A stretch of 24,937 nt of DNA, from positions 1 through 24,937 of IMG/VR virus record IMGVR_UViG_3300042934_000706. One strand, given 5' to 3'. This DNA is from a virus. The position numbers were made by a program, and so were the translations under genes. How positions within the stretch are numbered: position 1 is the stretch's first letter; the number at the start of each line of letters is the position of its first letter. The notes beneath the pieces were generated by a model. That model searched no databases and had not been told where the DNA came from. It saw only the letters and a program-made list of their open reading frames with translations. This document shows positions 16,301 through 22,914 of this stretch, piece by piece.

Positions 16301-17996
16301 TTGGACGTATTTTACCTATACGTTCACACCTTCTGTAAGTTCAATCATTTTTGTTACAGGTGTTGGGGGAACTAGTACTAGTATTTCAAATACAATTTAT
16401 TTGGAATTACCAAAACTAGAAGTTGGGGACAAAGCCACATCTTGGCAACCAGCTCCAGAAGACCTAGCAACCTCTGTGCAATTTTCACAATTAAACCAAA
16501 CTGTTGCTAATATCAGCACAACCGTTTCGCAAAAGGTCGATCAGTCGACGTATAACACGTACGTTTCTCAGACTGCGACAACCTTGTCCGCAAAGCTTAA
16601 TTCGAGCACCGCGGCATCAACGTATGCCACTCAAACGAGTCTTACGGCGACATCAAGTAGTTTGCAGACAAACATAAATGCAAAGGTCGATACGACTACT
16701 TACAACAGTAAGATCAGCCAATTGAGTAGCGATATTAATCTGCGTGTATCTAAAAACGATGTCGTTAATCAGATCAATGTCAGCACGGAATCCATTCTGA
16801 TTGCCGGCAACAAGGTGCACATTACTGGTCAAACGACAATCGACAGTGCAGTGATCACAAACGCCATGATCGCATCAATTGACATTGGTAAGGCGACAAC
16901 GGGAACATTGGATGCAAACCGTATCGGTGCAAAGTCGGTGACTGTAGATAAGTTAGATGTCGCAAATCTCGCGGCCATAAGTGCGAACCTTGGAAGCGTC
17001 ACTTCAGGCGTGGCTAACTCAATCACGGTCAATGCATCAACTATCAATGGTACCAATATCTATGGCTCGTGGTTCCAAGTCAACAATGTGCCAAACAATG
17101 GCGGGGGCTACGATACTGTCACTCTTGGTGATAAGACCGCGGATATGAACGCTGCCATCTATGTGCAGCGTCAGAGCACTGTTAACCCAAGTACAACAGC
17201 CATCGACAGCTACGGAATGACTTGGTATAAATACGGATTAGGGCAAACAGGTCATGATGTGTCACCATACGCTTTCTATAAAGATTATGTTGAAATTCGA
17301 AGCTATGCTGCCGAAGACGGAAACATTGAAGTTAAAACTGCAATAAACGCAAGACGAATTTCAATGTGGTATGGAGATATGGCAGAAGAGAATCGAAGAA
17401 TTACAATAGATGCCAAAGCTTCAGAAATAGATGCTGGTGTTATGAAAGCGAACTTTTTTGAATCATGGAATGATATTGATGCCCATTATTCGATGTCCGC
17501 AAACCAATTCTTGTTTATTAATGATGGAGGGCGAGATACAGGATTAAGCTGGATTACAGACGGCGAATTTAGTTTGATATCCAACACTCAGGAACGCATT
17601 GCTATTAAACAGGGTGATGTGATTATCAATCCCCATTTAACAGTTAACGGTAACGCCGCGGCGAATGAGTGGAATATTAATTCATTACTCGAACTCAAAA
17701 CTGACATCAATGCATATAGTGGTAGCGCCTTATCCGTGATTAATAGCACGGATATTTATTTTTATAAATACAAGTCAGACACAGAAACAGAGCATGTCGG
17801 GCCAATCATCGGGGACGGATACAACCTTCCCGATATTTTTTTATCTTCGGACAAAAAGGGCACCGATGACCACTCGGCAATTTTTACGACGATGCAAGCG
17901 GTCAAAGAATTATCTGTTATGCACCAGCAAGACATTTTAAAAATCGCAGAATTGGAAACAAGAATATCTGAACTAGAAAAAGGAGCTGCAGCATAA
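13299..17996 (+). CDS. Tail-associated lysin/receptor-binding protein, mosaic, with S74-like chaperone end
   Basis: 1565 residues; the ATG at 13299 overlaps the Dit stop and follows GAGGTGGAG. Residues about 1-350 form the prophage tail endopeptidase/hub domain (FELEFGYPVDGPLFNELQ, KAEHVSYEL). Residues about 385-495 hold two related short modules (NFYSETFPTEGMIKNDILF; VFRQAAEPTGELQDNYIWF) that repeat as small beta-domains. An Ala-rich coiled coil leads to two carbohydrate-binding-like modules, about 590-740 (GLNLLPNSAF) and 886-1052 (VRNLLLNSGF), with coiled-coil linkers between. After a beta-helix-like part the C-terminus (about 1455-1565) resembles the intramolecular chaperone/peptidase S74: Ser1462 and Lys1467 (SLLELK) keep the Ser-x4-Lys spacing of the autocleavage dyad, then ALSVINSTDIY. 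It would bind host surface sugars. Confidence 0.8.
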   Translation: MTPILYAANETQFNSMGIGALADAISAHATEERNGAFELEFGYPVDGPLFNELQKDRIVKVKANDDANMDLQLFRIYYISKPINGQCQYKAEHVSYELGKNPITSVNVTGTAQQFMNAVLANTLFPHRFTAISDDPATSSSSLIRVSAREAFGGTTGSLIQIWGGELTFDNWLIRHSLNRGTDTGIIVGYGKNLTDLNQEEAIDTTYTSIYPYATIQVPTGEGEDASTTDQVIELPEKYVNSQYVGNYAYDRCLPVDLSGDDVTDEASLRAKAQQYITSNDIGKPTVNLTVSFINLWQTEEYTSIAPLEHINLCDYVTVRFKKLGVDVKAKVIKTDYDVLAERYLSVELGDPKSNLADDINGMQTTIADVSATANQAAKISGYALTQANGKNRNFYSETFPTEGMIKNDILFMKVNGQYLKKYHYDGIQWVLDVSADANDALEAANQAMESANGKTKVFRQAAEPTGELQDNYIWFRDNPDGTITQFTYKNGEWSDPQLAGVKAAQDQANTAVATADAASAQASNALNTANSASGQAATAINTANAANSAAITAQQTAGDAAAQASNAWNNAQTAIGNAQSALDAYNNMQIGGLNLLPNSAFIKDDGWSATGNHSATIDSEIYQTRKCLHLVSSGVGGGYPGHVEVNYSGGNYADNDSFVLSFYAKSLSGNVSFHAELWGSRGAENFVLTGEWQKFTVHLMFNAASTMQILYFWLNGAGECLINSPKLSTGDKITDWSSAPEDVQVQIDNINGTLTQKVSQDQFDTLAGTVSSQATAITQNQQDIGLKANKDYVDAINQTVQSHSTAISENAQTIELKADSSTVNTLTGRVSTAEATLTTQANQIAARITSQDADAKYATQTALTATSTSLTSSISAVQTNLNNLQIGVRNLLLNSGFSENTSTWAGSHGSSISLGTSSDSPYTSRPDLNHGILKIVQLLGQQYAYMSQNLSVTAGRKYVISGYVYAGSSVPSGVLRVGIYETSGGSWTLGRITTIETRDSWTYFTYTFTPSVSSIIFVTGVGGTSTSISNTIYLELPKLEVGDKATSWQPAPEDLATSVQFSQLNQTVANISTTVSQKVDQSTYNTYVSQTATTLSAKLNSSTAASTYATQTSLTATSSSLQTNINAKVDTTTYNSKISQLSSDINLRVSKNDVVNQINVSTESILIAGNKVHITGQTTIDSAVITNAMIASIDIGKATTGTLDANRIGAKSVTVDKLDVANLAAISANLGSVTSGVANSITVNASTINGTNIYGSWFQVNNVPNNGGGYDTVTLGDKTADMNAAIYVQRQSTVNPSTTAIDSYGMTWYKYGLGQTGHDVSPYAFYKDYVEIRSYAAEDGNIEVKTAINARRISMWYGDMAEENRRITIDAKASEIDAGVMKANFFESWNDIDAHYSMSANQFLFINDGGRDTGLSWITDGEFSLISNTQERIAIKQGDVIINPHLTVNGNAAANEWNINSLLELKTDINAYSGSALSVINSTDIYFYKYKSDTETEHVGPIIGDGYNLPDIFLSSDKKGTDDHSAIFTTMQAVKELSVMHQQDILKIAELETRISELEKGAAA

Positions 17997-18436
17997 TGGA
18001 AATCAAAATTGAAAATCAGAAACTGGCACCGGCAATCAATCTTTTATACTCACTATCTTTGAAAGGGCAGCAGTCGCGGCACCGGACAAAGTTTATCAAG
18101 TTGCTTCAGGACAAGCTGACCGACTTCCTTGATGGTGAGAAGGACATGCGAAAGGAGGAATGCCATCTTGACGAAAAAGGCGAGCCAAAGACATACCAAA
18201 ATAATGGACAAGTACTGCTTGACGTGAAGGATATGGAACATTTTCAGAAGGCTCGAAAGGAGCTTTACGAAGAAACACGAGTGATTGATGGTGGCGACAA
18301 TCAAGTTATGCTTCAAACGGTGAAAAAGGTGCTTGAGGATTGCGATAAAGAGCTGTCTGGGCAGGAAGCGGACATTTACGATTATTTATGTGAAGCGTTT
18401 GAAAAAGCTGAGAAGAAGAAAGAGAGCGCCAAGTAA
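17996..18436 (+). CDS. DUF1617 family phage protein
   Basis: 146 residues, ATG at 17996 overlapping the previous TAA, ribosome binding site AAAAGGAG about 10 bases upstream. The N-terminus (MEIKIENQKLAPAINLLYSL, then SLKGQQSRHRTKFIKLLQDK) fits the DUF1617 family found right after tail-tip genes in Lactobacillales and Listeria phages. The product is charged and helical. Function is unknown; co-translation with the receptor-binding gene suggests a tail or baseplate-related role. The stop codon is inside the loop of the terminator at 18425-18447. Confidence 0.75.
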   Translation: MEIKIENQKLAPAINLLYSLSLKGQQSRHRTKFIKLLQDKLTDFLDGEKDMRKEECHLDEKGEPKTYQNNGQVLLDVKDMEHFQKARKELYEETRVIDGGDNQVMLQTVKKVLEDCDKELSGQEADIYDYLCEAFEKAEKKKESAK

Positions 18437-18447
18437 GGCGCTTTTTT
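18425..18447 (+). terminator. Rho-independent terminator overlapping DUF1617 stop
   Basis: AGCGCC, loop AAGTAA (containing the TAA stop), GGCGCT, then a run of six T. A compact hairpin typical of the end of a tail operon; the downstream small gene would then depend on read-through or another promoter. Confidence 0.8.
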
Positions 18448-18474
18448 AATACAAAATTTTAGGAGGAATCACTC

Positions 18475-18699
18475 ATGAACTATCAATTTACAGGACTTAA
18501 CGCACAATACGACGCACAACGCAACATCACAGGTTTTCTGCTCCAATTCAACGGCAGAAATGACACCACTGGTGAATATTTAAACGGCAGCGTAAAGATT
18601 ACAATGGAGCAATTTACAGCGGCAGGTGGCAATGTGGAGCAGATTAATGCGCTGATTGCACCGGCATTGCAAGCGATGGTAGGGACGACACAAGTGTAA
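18475..18699 (+). CDS. Small conserved phage protein after tail module
   Basis: 74 residues, ATG at 18475 with AGGAGGAATCACTC upstream. The sequence begins MNYQFTGLNAQYDAQRNITG and continues with a beta-rich centre (FLLQFNGRNDTTGEYLNGSV) and a helical end with QINALIAPALQAMV. Similar short proteins follow the DUF1617 gene in Firmicutes siphoviruses, but I do not recognise a named function. Composition agrees with the structural genes, so I regard it as original phage content. Confidence 0.6.
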   Translation: MNYQFTGLNAQYDAQRNITGFLLQFNGRNDTTGEYLNGSVKITMEQFTAAGGNVEQINALIAPALQAMVGTTQV

Positions 18700-18732
18700 A
18701 AATTTTTGAAAAGTGTTTACGAATGAAACGTT

Positions 18733-18762
18733 TTGAAATAATTCTTGATATATTCATTTAAT
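18733..18762 (+). promoter_or_regulatory. Candidate promoter for the AT-rich membrane gene
   Basis: TTGAAA at 18733-18738 and TTTAAT at 18757-18762 are separated by 18 bases and lie about 30 bases before the ATG at 18792. Together with the AT-rich gene and the terminator upstream this fits an independently expressed moron. Alternative pairings exist in this AT-rich stretch. Confidence 0.35.
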
Positions 18763-18791
18763 TCACCGACAAATAACATAGAGGTGATTAG

Positions 18792-19517
18792 ATGGATGTA
18801 TCAATTATAGAAAATTTCGATCAAGTATTAAGTATTATTTCAATAATTGGAACTTTATTGTTGGTATTTGAAAGCTTAATAAACAGTTTTGACGCAACTG
18901 AAGTTGAAAAGAAGCTAATGACAAATTCGAAACGTCTTTCAATTTTTGCGACAAAGATCTTGACGCTATCTATTATCCTATCGATTGTGGTTGTAATTCA
19001 AGCATCTTCAGATGGGAAAATGTCAAATGATAACAGGATCAATATTGCTTCGTTTTTAGCATTAACGCTTTTAATATTCATGGTTTACTTTGTCATTATG
19101 GGCATTTTTAAATTTTATATATCAATGTACGCGGTGCGGTATAATTTTCTCATTGACATGTCAGAACATGGAAAATGGTATTTAAGGAGAAGAATAAATA
19201 AAAAACAATTATTACTAATGATTGATAACCGCCATCTCGTAATTAATTATGAGGATATTAACAAGAAGCCTATAACAATGGAAAAAATTCCATACTCAAT
19301 AAGATATAAAAATATTAACAAATGGAGTATAAAAAATACTATGATTTCATTGGCTCTTTTTCTTTTAATGTTTATAATTGGGGCTATTGTGTTATTTTTT
19401 GTGAAAAATCCAATTTATGCAGTTTCTTATTTCACTTTAGCAGTCTTATTTCTTGCTTTTTCGGTTTTCATTATTACGATAAAATTATTAATTAAAAGAG
19501 AAAAATCTTATAAATGA
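18792..19517 (+). CDS. Multi-pass membrane protein, accessory (moron-like)
   Basis: 241 residues, ATG at 18792 with AGAGGTGATT before it. Five likely membrane helices: residues about 10-30, 50-70, 85-110, 183-205 and 212-235, with a positively charged soluble loop (about 115-180) between the third and fourth. I recognise no family. It is strongly AT-rich compared with the tail and lysis genes around it and has its own candidate promoter, so it is probably acquired cargo. Membrane proteins of this kind in late prophage regions can exclude superinfecting phages or modify the cell, but nothing in the sequence shows which. It could also belong to the lysis cassette given that the holin gene follows 21 bases later. 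Confidence 0.6.
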   Translation: MDVSIIENFDQVLSIISIIGTLLLVFESLINSFDATEVEKKLMTNSKRLSIFATKILTLSIILSIVVVIQASSDGKMSNDNRINIASFLALTLLIFMVYFVIMGIFKFYISMYAVRYNFLIDMSEHGKWYLRRRINKKQLLLMIDNRHLVINYEDINKKPITMEKIPYSIRYKNINKWSIKNTMISLALFLLMFIIGAIVLFFVKNPIYAVSYFTLAVLFLAFSVFIITIKLLIKREKSYK

Positions 19518-19610
19518 AATTACAATAGGTACGAATGAATGATGGACCAGCAATGGTCTTTTTATTTTGCCAAAGAGGGGGAGGTAATGCCCCATGAAGG
19601 GAGTCTTTTG

Positions 19611-20027
19611 ATGCAACGCAATACAGATACATTATGGACAGCAGTACTCGGCGGCGCCTATTCGGCAGCCGCTTTTTTAATGGGCGGATTGGATAACCTA
19701 GTCGTTGCCTTCGGCGTGATGATGGGTACCGATTACGTGAGTGGGGTTATGGCCGCTTATTACATGCGCACCGTTTCTTCGTATGTGGCATATCGTGGTC
19801 TGATGAAAAAATCCGGCATGATTATGGCCGTGGTCGTGGCGCACATGCTCGACATGGCAACTGGATCCGGCACGTTTATGCGGAATGCGATGCTGATGTT
19901 CCTCATTGGTACGGAGGGAATAAGCTTTACCGAGAACCTGGGGCATATGGGCGTACCTTTGCCCCAGAAGATTTCCGAGGCATTTACACAGCTTCGGGGA
20001 GAAAAGAAGGGAGAGAAGAAACAGTGA
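19611..20027 (+). CDS. Holin, Phage_holin_4 (TcdE-like) family
   Basis: 138 residues from the ATG at 19611, which has AAGGGAG seven bases upstream and gives the usual family length. In-frame upstream starts exist at 19587 (after GAGGGGGAGG) and 19539 (no good site). Membrane segments lie near residues 9-26, 27-47 and 64-82. The motif GTDYVSGVMAAYY followed by SGMIMAVVVAHMLD and FLIGTEGISFTENLGHMGVP is characteristic of Phage_holin_4 proteins. The holin permeabilises the membrane at the time of lysis. The C-terminus is Lys-rich. Its TGA overlaps the GTG of the endolysin (20024), a coupled holin-lysin pair. Two closely spaced starts could give holin and antiholin forms. Confidence 0.8.
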   Translation: MQRNTDTLWTAVLGGAYSAAAFLMGGLDNLVVAFGVMMGTDYVSGVMAAYYMRTVSSYVAYRGLMKKSGMIMAVVVAHMLDMATGSGTFMRNAMLMFLIGTEGISFTENLGHMGVPLPQKISEAFTQLRGEKKGEKKQ

Positions 20028-21319
20028 AGAAAATCAATTATCTTGTGGCGCTGGTGCTGACCGTAGCATTGGCGCTTTCTTTTTGCCTGCCAGCGAATGC
20101 GGATACGCCGGACAAAGATTTTGTCGATGTCAGCCATTGGAATCAGGAAGGTGGTCTGCCACTGTCTTTTTATCAAACAATCAAAGCAGGTGGATACAAA
20201 GCGGCTGTTGTTAAAGTTTCGGATGCGTCCAATTATCTCGATCACACAGCTAGTGTCAATATTGCCAATGCCCACGCTGCAGGTCTGAAGGTGCATGCGT
20301 ACCACTTCGCTCGGCTAACTTCTACTGCAGATGCGAAAGCGGAGGCAGAGTGGTTTGCGGCATGCCTGAAAAACGTTGGCTTTAAGTCCAACTATGGCAT
20401 GGCCGTTGCTGATGTGGAGCTGGCTACCGCAAGCAAGAGTGCGCTGACTAGTTACACGAATACATTTTTGCAGGCTATGCACGATAAGGGCTATCAGGTG
20501 GATCTCTACACCGGATCCAGTTTTTACAAATCACATCTGGACGCAGACAAGCTGAGCGTAAAAGATCCATGGCTTGCCCGCTACAATAATGGGTCTGCAC
20601 AGCCGTCTTGGCATAACGGTAAAAAGGGCGCTTGGCAGTGGACAAGCTCTGAGAAGATCAACGGTCGCAACTTTGATGTCAGCCAAGATTTCGCCGGCAA
20701 GTACACAGTCGGTGCAAGCAGCTCTGTAGGACAGATCAAATCTATCAGTCTTGTAAACTACTTTAAGTCCAAGGGTCATCCATGGTCTTATTCCGCCCGC
20801 GAGAAGCTAGCTAAGCAGTACGGCATCACTAATTACGCCGGCACTGCTGCTCAAAACCTTGCTCTTGTTGCAAAACTTAAGTCCGGCGTCAAGCCGGCTA
20901 AACAGCCGGTTATCAAACAGCGGAATGCAGCACAGTATCTACCTAAGAAGACGAAAATGATTACAACAAAGAAGACCGTTTACCTGTACCGATCCATAAA
21001 CTTTGCCAACAAATACCGCGTCGCTAAGTTTAAAAAGGGCGCCGTCTTTACGATCACAGGTAACAAATTGTCAGCTGGTCGCACACTTCGATTTAAGACA
21101 AAGAGTGTTTTCTATATCACCGCCAACAAAAACTTCGTGAAGGTTTATGCAGCGGCGAAAAAGGCGGCAACGAAAGCAACCAAAAAACCTTATGTCGTTA
21201 AAAAAGGCGATTCGCTGTGGAGCATTGCACACGCGAAGAAAACGACTGTGAATAAGCTAAAAAGTGTAAACAAGCTTCACTCGGATCTCATTTTCCCGGG
21301 TCAAAAACTTAAATATTGA
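20024..21319 (+). CDS. Endolysin: secreted GH25 muramidase with LysM
   Basis: 431 residues from GTG at 20024 (site AAGGGAGAGAAG). Residues 1-26 are a classic signal peptide (MKKINYLVALVLTVALALSF, cleavage after ANA), so the enzyme can be exported by Sec without a holin. Residues about 30-230 form a glycoside hydrolase family 25 lysozyme: VDVSHWN (Asp35), the DVE pair at 130-132, YTGSSFY and the terminal DFDVS-like NFDVSQDF. Residues about 305-376 are a DUF5776-like cell-wall domain (YLPKKTKMITTKKTVYLYRS). Residues about 388-431 are a LysM peptidoglycan-binding domain (VVKKGDSLWSIAH, LIFPGQKLKY). It cleaves the glycan strand between MurNAc and GlcNAc. A stop codon is followed after 13 bases by the next gene. 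Confidence 0.9.
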   Translation: MKKINYLVALVLTVALALSFCLPANADTPDKDFVDVSHWNQEGGLPLSFYQTIKAGGYKAAVVKVSDASNYLDHTASVNIANAHAAGLKVHAYHFARLTSTADAKAEAEWFAACLKNVGFKSNYGMAVADVELATASKSALTSYTNTFLQAMHDKGYQVDLYTGSSFYKSHLDADKLSVKDPWLARYNNGSAQPSWHNGKKGAWQWTSSEKINGRNFDVSQDFAGKYTVGASSSVGQIKSISLVNYFKSKGHPWSYSAREKLAKQYGITNYAGTAAQNLALVAKLKSGVKPAKQPVIKQRNAAQYLPKKTKMITTKKTVYLYRSINFANKYRVAKFKKGAVFTITGNKLSAGRTLRFKTKSVFYITANKNFVKVYAAAKKAATKATKKPYVVKKGDSLWSIAHAKKTTVNKLKSVNKLHSDLIFPGQKLKY

Positions 21320-21332
21320 AAGGATGATCATT

Positions 21333-21722
21333 GTGCAGGATTTAGGAGTACAAGTTTTATCAGCAGTTTTATCTATATTGGTGGCAGGAGTTGGCGTTTT
21401 GGTCACAGCATTCGTGCCAAAGATTAAAGATGCAGTGGACAAACACCTCGGTGCATCGCAGGCGAACATTGCCAACAAGGTTATTGATGGACTGGGTTCC
21501 ATTGCTCAAACAGTCGTTGCTGACTTTAATCAGCGTGTGGTTGCTGATGCTAAATCAAAAGGAGTTTTCACGGCAGAACTCGCTGCAAGTGTTAAAGAGG
21601 ACGCGGTTAAAGCTGTTATCACTCAAGCGCCGGAATTAATTGCTCTCGGCAAGTCTGCGATCGGTGACATTGAGGCACTAATTCCGCAGCTGATTGAACA
21701 GGCTGTGCTTAAAGCGAAATAA
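21333..21722 (+). CDS. LL-H-type holin (Phage_holin_6_1)
   Basis: 129 residues. I chose GTG at 21333 because the GAAAGGAT site (21318-21325) would overlap the ATG at 21324. The N-terminus (DLGVQVLSAVLSILVAGVGV) is one membrane helix, followed by a long amphipathic helical region (AVDKHLGASQANIANKVIDG) and an acidic-basic end with VKEDAVKAVITQAPELIALG. This is the layout of the phage LL-H holin family. It is encoded just after the lysin, so the cassette holds two holin-like proteins of different families. One may act as holin and the other as a modulator. Confidence 0.75.
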   Translation: MQDLGVQVLSAVLSILVAGVGVLVTAFVPKIKDAVDKHLGASQANIANKVIDGLGSIAQTVVADFNQRVVADAKSKGVFTAELAASVKEDAVKAVITQAPELIALGKSAIGDIEALIPQLIEQAVLKAK

Positions 21723-21735
21723 CATAAGTTTTACA

Positions 21736-21750
21736 CCCGGCATTGCCGGG
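21736..21750 (+). terminator. CCCGGC/GCCGGG hairpin after lysis genes
   Basis: A 6-bp GC stem with an ATT loop lies 13 bases behind the LL-H holin stop. There is no T-run, so it may be a weak or factor-assisted terminator. Confidence 0.4.
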
Positions 21751-21762
21751 ATACATAAAATA

Positions 21763-21791
21763 TTACGCATATTAGCCGATATAACTATAAA
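21763..21791 (+). promoter_or_regulatory. Candidate promoter for membrane protein gene 21818
   Basis: TTACGC at 21763-21768 and TATAAA at 21786-21791 have 17 bases between them. The -35 match is poor, the -10 is good, and it lies 27 bases before the GTG start. It follows the hairpin after the lysis genes, at the beginning of the AT-rich region. Confidence 0.3.
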
Positions 21792-21817
21792 ATCAGTTGT
21801 GTTAGGGAGTATAGGAC

Positions 21818-22582
21818 GTGGACAAAATCATTTCTGTTTTATTATCTATTTTAACCTTGTTTTCGTTTGGTACAGGTATTGTTTCTAATGTCATTTTCTT
21901 ACCCGATAAAAATGAACTCGATAAAATATTATCCACCAGGCAAAAGAATATACAGGACAACATTTTTATAACAATCATATTAGCTGTATGTTTGTCATTA
22001 GTTACTATTGTATTGGGAGTAGGATTAAGTGAATTTCTTGTGCTTCCAAAGAAGGTATATAAGCTTATTGTATCAATAATATTTATACTTATTTTAATAT
22101 CTGTAATCTATTTTCTTTTTAAATGTAATAACAAAAATAATAAATCAGAATTCAAATCTGATAATTGGATTATTTTTTACTATATCTCAGTAATTTTATT
22201 TTTGATTTCTATTTCTTCATCTATATCAGTACAAACTAATAAATTGGCTTGGCAGATGTTTATAACGATTTGGGTAATTAACATCTTTTTTTGCTTTTTT
22301 TTCATGTTCTTTTTTGTAATATTATCAAGTATTTACAGAAAAAATATTAATCGCTCTATTTACAAAATGAAACGTATTGAGGAAGTTGACAAACAACTTA
22401 AGCGACTTGTATTTGTATACTCAATTGATGATAATCGTCAAGCATTAACATTTCGTCGATGCTTAAATGATGATGGAAAATTAAAACAATCTCCATATTT
22501 TATTTATTATATCAAAGAAAATATTCTAATCCGATATGATAAAACGATTGATCAAACGGACACAAAAAAATTAAGTCAATAA
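21818..22582 (+). CDS. AT-rich multi-pass membrane protein, unknown
   Basis: 254 residues from GTG at 21818, with AGGGAGT seven bases upstream. Five likely membrane helices: about residues 4-27, 49-73, 82-102, 118-140 and 146-172. The last 80 residues are soluble and basic (SIYRKNINRSIYKMKRIEE, then DNRQALTFRRCLNDDG and YYIKENILIRYDK). I do not recognise the family. It lies after the lysis cassette, in the zone where temperate phages of Gram-positives carry lysogenic-conversion genes, and is much more AT-rich than the structural genes. A role in superinfection exclusion or cell-surface change is possible but not shown. It resembles the protein at 18792 in its membrane layout only. Confidence 0.6.
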   Translation: MDKIISVLLSILTLFSFGTGIVSNVIFLPDKNELDKILSTRQKNIQDNIFITIILAVCLSLVTIVLGVGLSEFLVLPKKVYKLIVSIIFILILISVIYFLFKCNNKNNKSEFKSDNWIIFYYISVILFLISISSSISVQTNKLAWQMFITIWVINIFFCFFFMFFFVILSSIYRKNINRSIYKMKRIEEVDKQLKRLVFVYSIDDNRQALTFRRCLNDDGKLKQSPYFIYYIKENILIRYDKTIDQTDTKKLSQ

Positions 22583-22597
22583 AGAAATTATCATTAA

Positions 22598-22732
22598 GCC
22601 CTTAACAATTACGGCTATGCATGGGCACATAATGGAGTTAATAAAATAAACCGTTATGGTGACACATATAGTGAACTAAATGAAACATCTTTAGTACAAC
22701 CGAAATATACATGCGTACTGGTGCAGAAATAA
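22598..22732 (+). pseudogene. Coding relic (45 codons, no start)
   Basis: The frame between a TAA at 22595 and a TAA at 22730-22732 reads ALNNYGYAWAHNGVNKINRY and then GDTYSELNETSLVQPKYTC, ending VLVQK. It has no start codon, no ribosome binding site and protein-like composition (Tyr, Asn, Trp), which suggests the last part of a lost surface or lysin-like gene. I do not recognise the family; it may still be chance. Confidence 0.35.
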
Positions 22733-22823
22733 TTAGTTCATTTCAGCAACAAAAATGTGTCTCAAAAAAGAACGCTTTTCTCGTACAGATAATGTGTTCT
22801 CCTTTTCAAAATGCGTTTAGTAA

Positions 22824-22849
22824 TGTATCATATATACAGAGATGATACA
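22824..22849 (+). promoter_or_regulatory. Operator-like dyad with extended -10 promoter upstream of TAC operon
   Basis: TGTATCAT (22824-22831) and its exact reverse complement ATGATACA (22842-22849) flank a 10-base spacer. The right arm overlaps TGATACAAT (22843-22851), which reads as an extended -10 (TG-n-TACAAT); the -35 region is weak, as expected for that promoter class. The start of transcription would be about 50 bases before the toxin-like gene. A dimeric repressor bound here would cover the -10. Toxin-antitoxin complexes often repress their own promoter in this way. Confidence 0.5.
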
Positions 22850-22914
22850 ATGCTGTTGATGGATTCCTAATTAACTTGCTTAATTCTAAAGATACGGTAT
22901 AGGGTAGAGGTCAC

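Larger units (their letters stand above)
22583..22914 (+). other. 332-bp non-coding gap before the TAC operon
   Basis: AT-rich DNA holding the coding relic (22598-22732), then about 90 bases in which I see nothing, then the operator-like dyad and candidate extended -10 at 22824-22851, and a 63-base leader before the ATG at 22915. Confidence 0.6.

Noticed and set aside
19760-20305. Minus-strand 181-residue ORF over holin and lysin
   Set aside because: It covers two well supported overlapping genes on the plus strand and has no protein-like motif pattern.
21726-21817. Strong terminator plus small RNA after the lysis genes
   Set aside because: The CCCGGC hairpin lacks a T-run and no second structured element supports an RNA gene.
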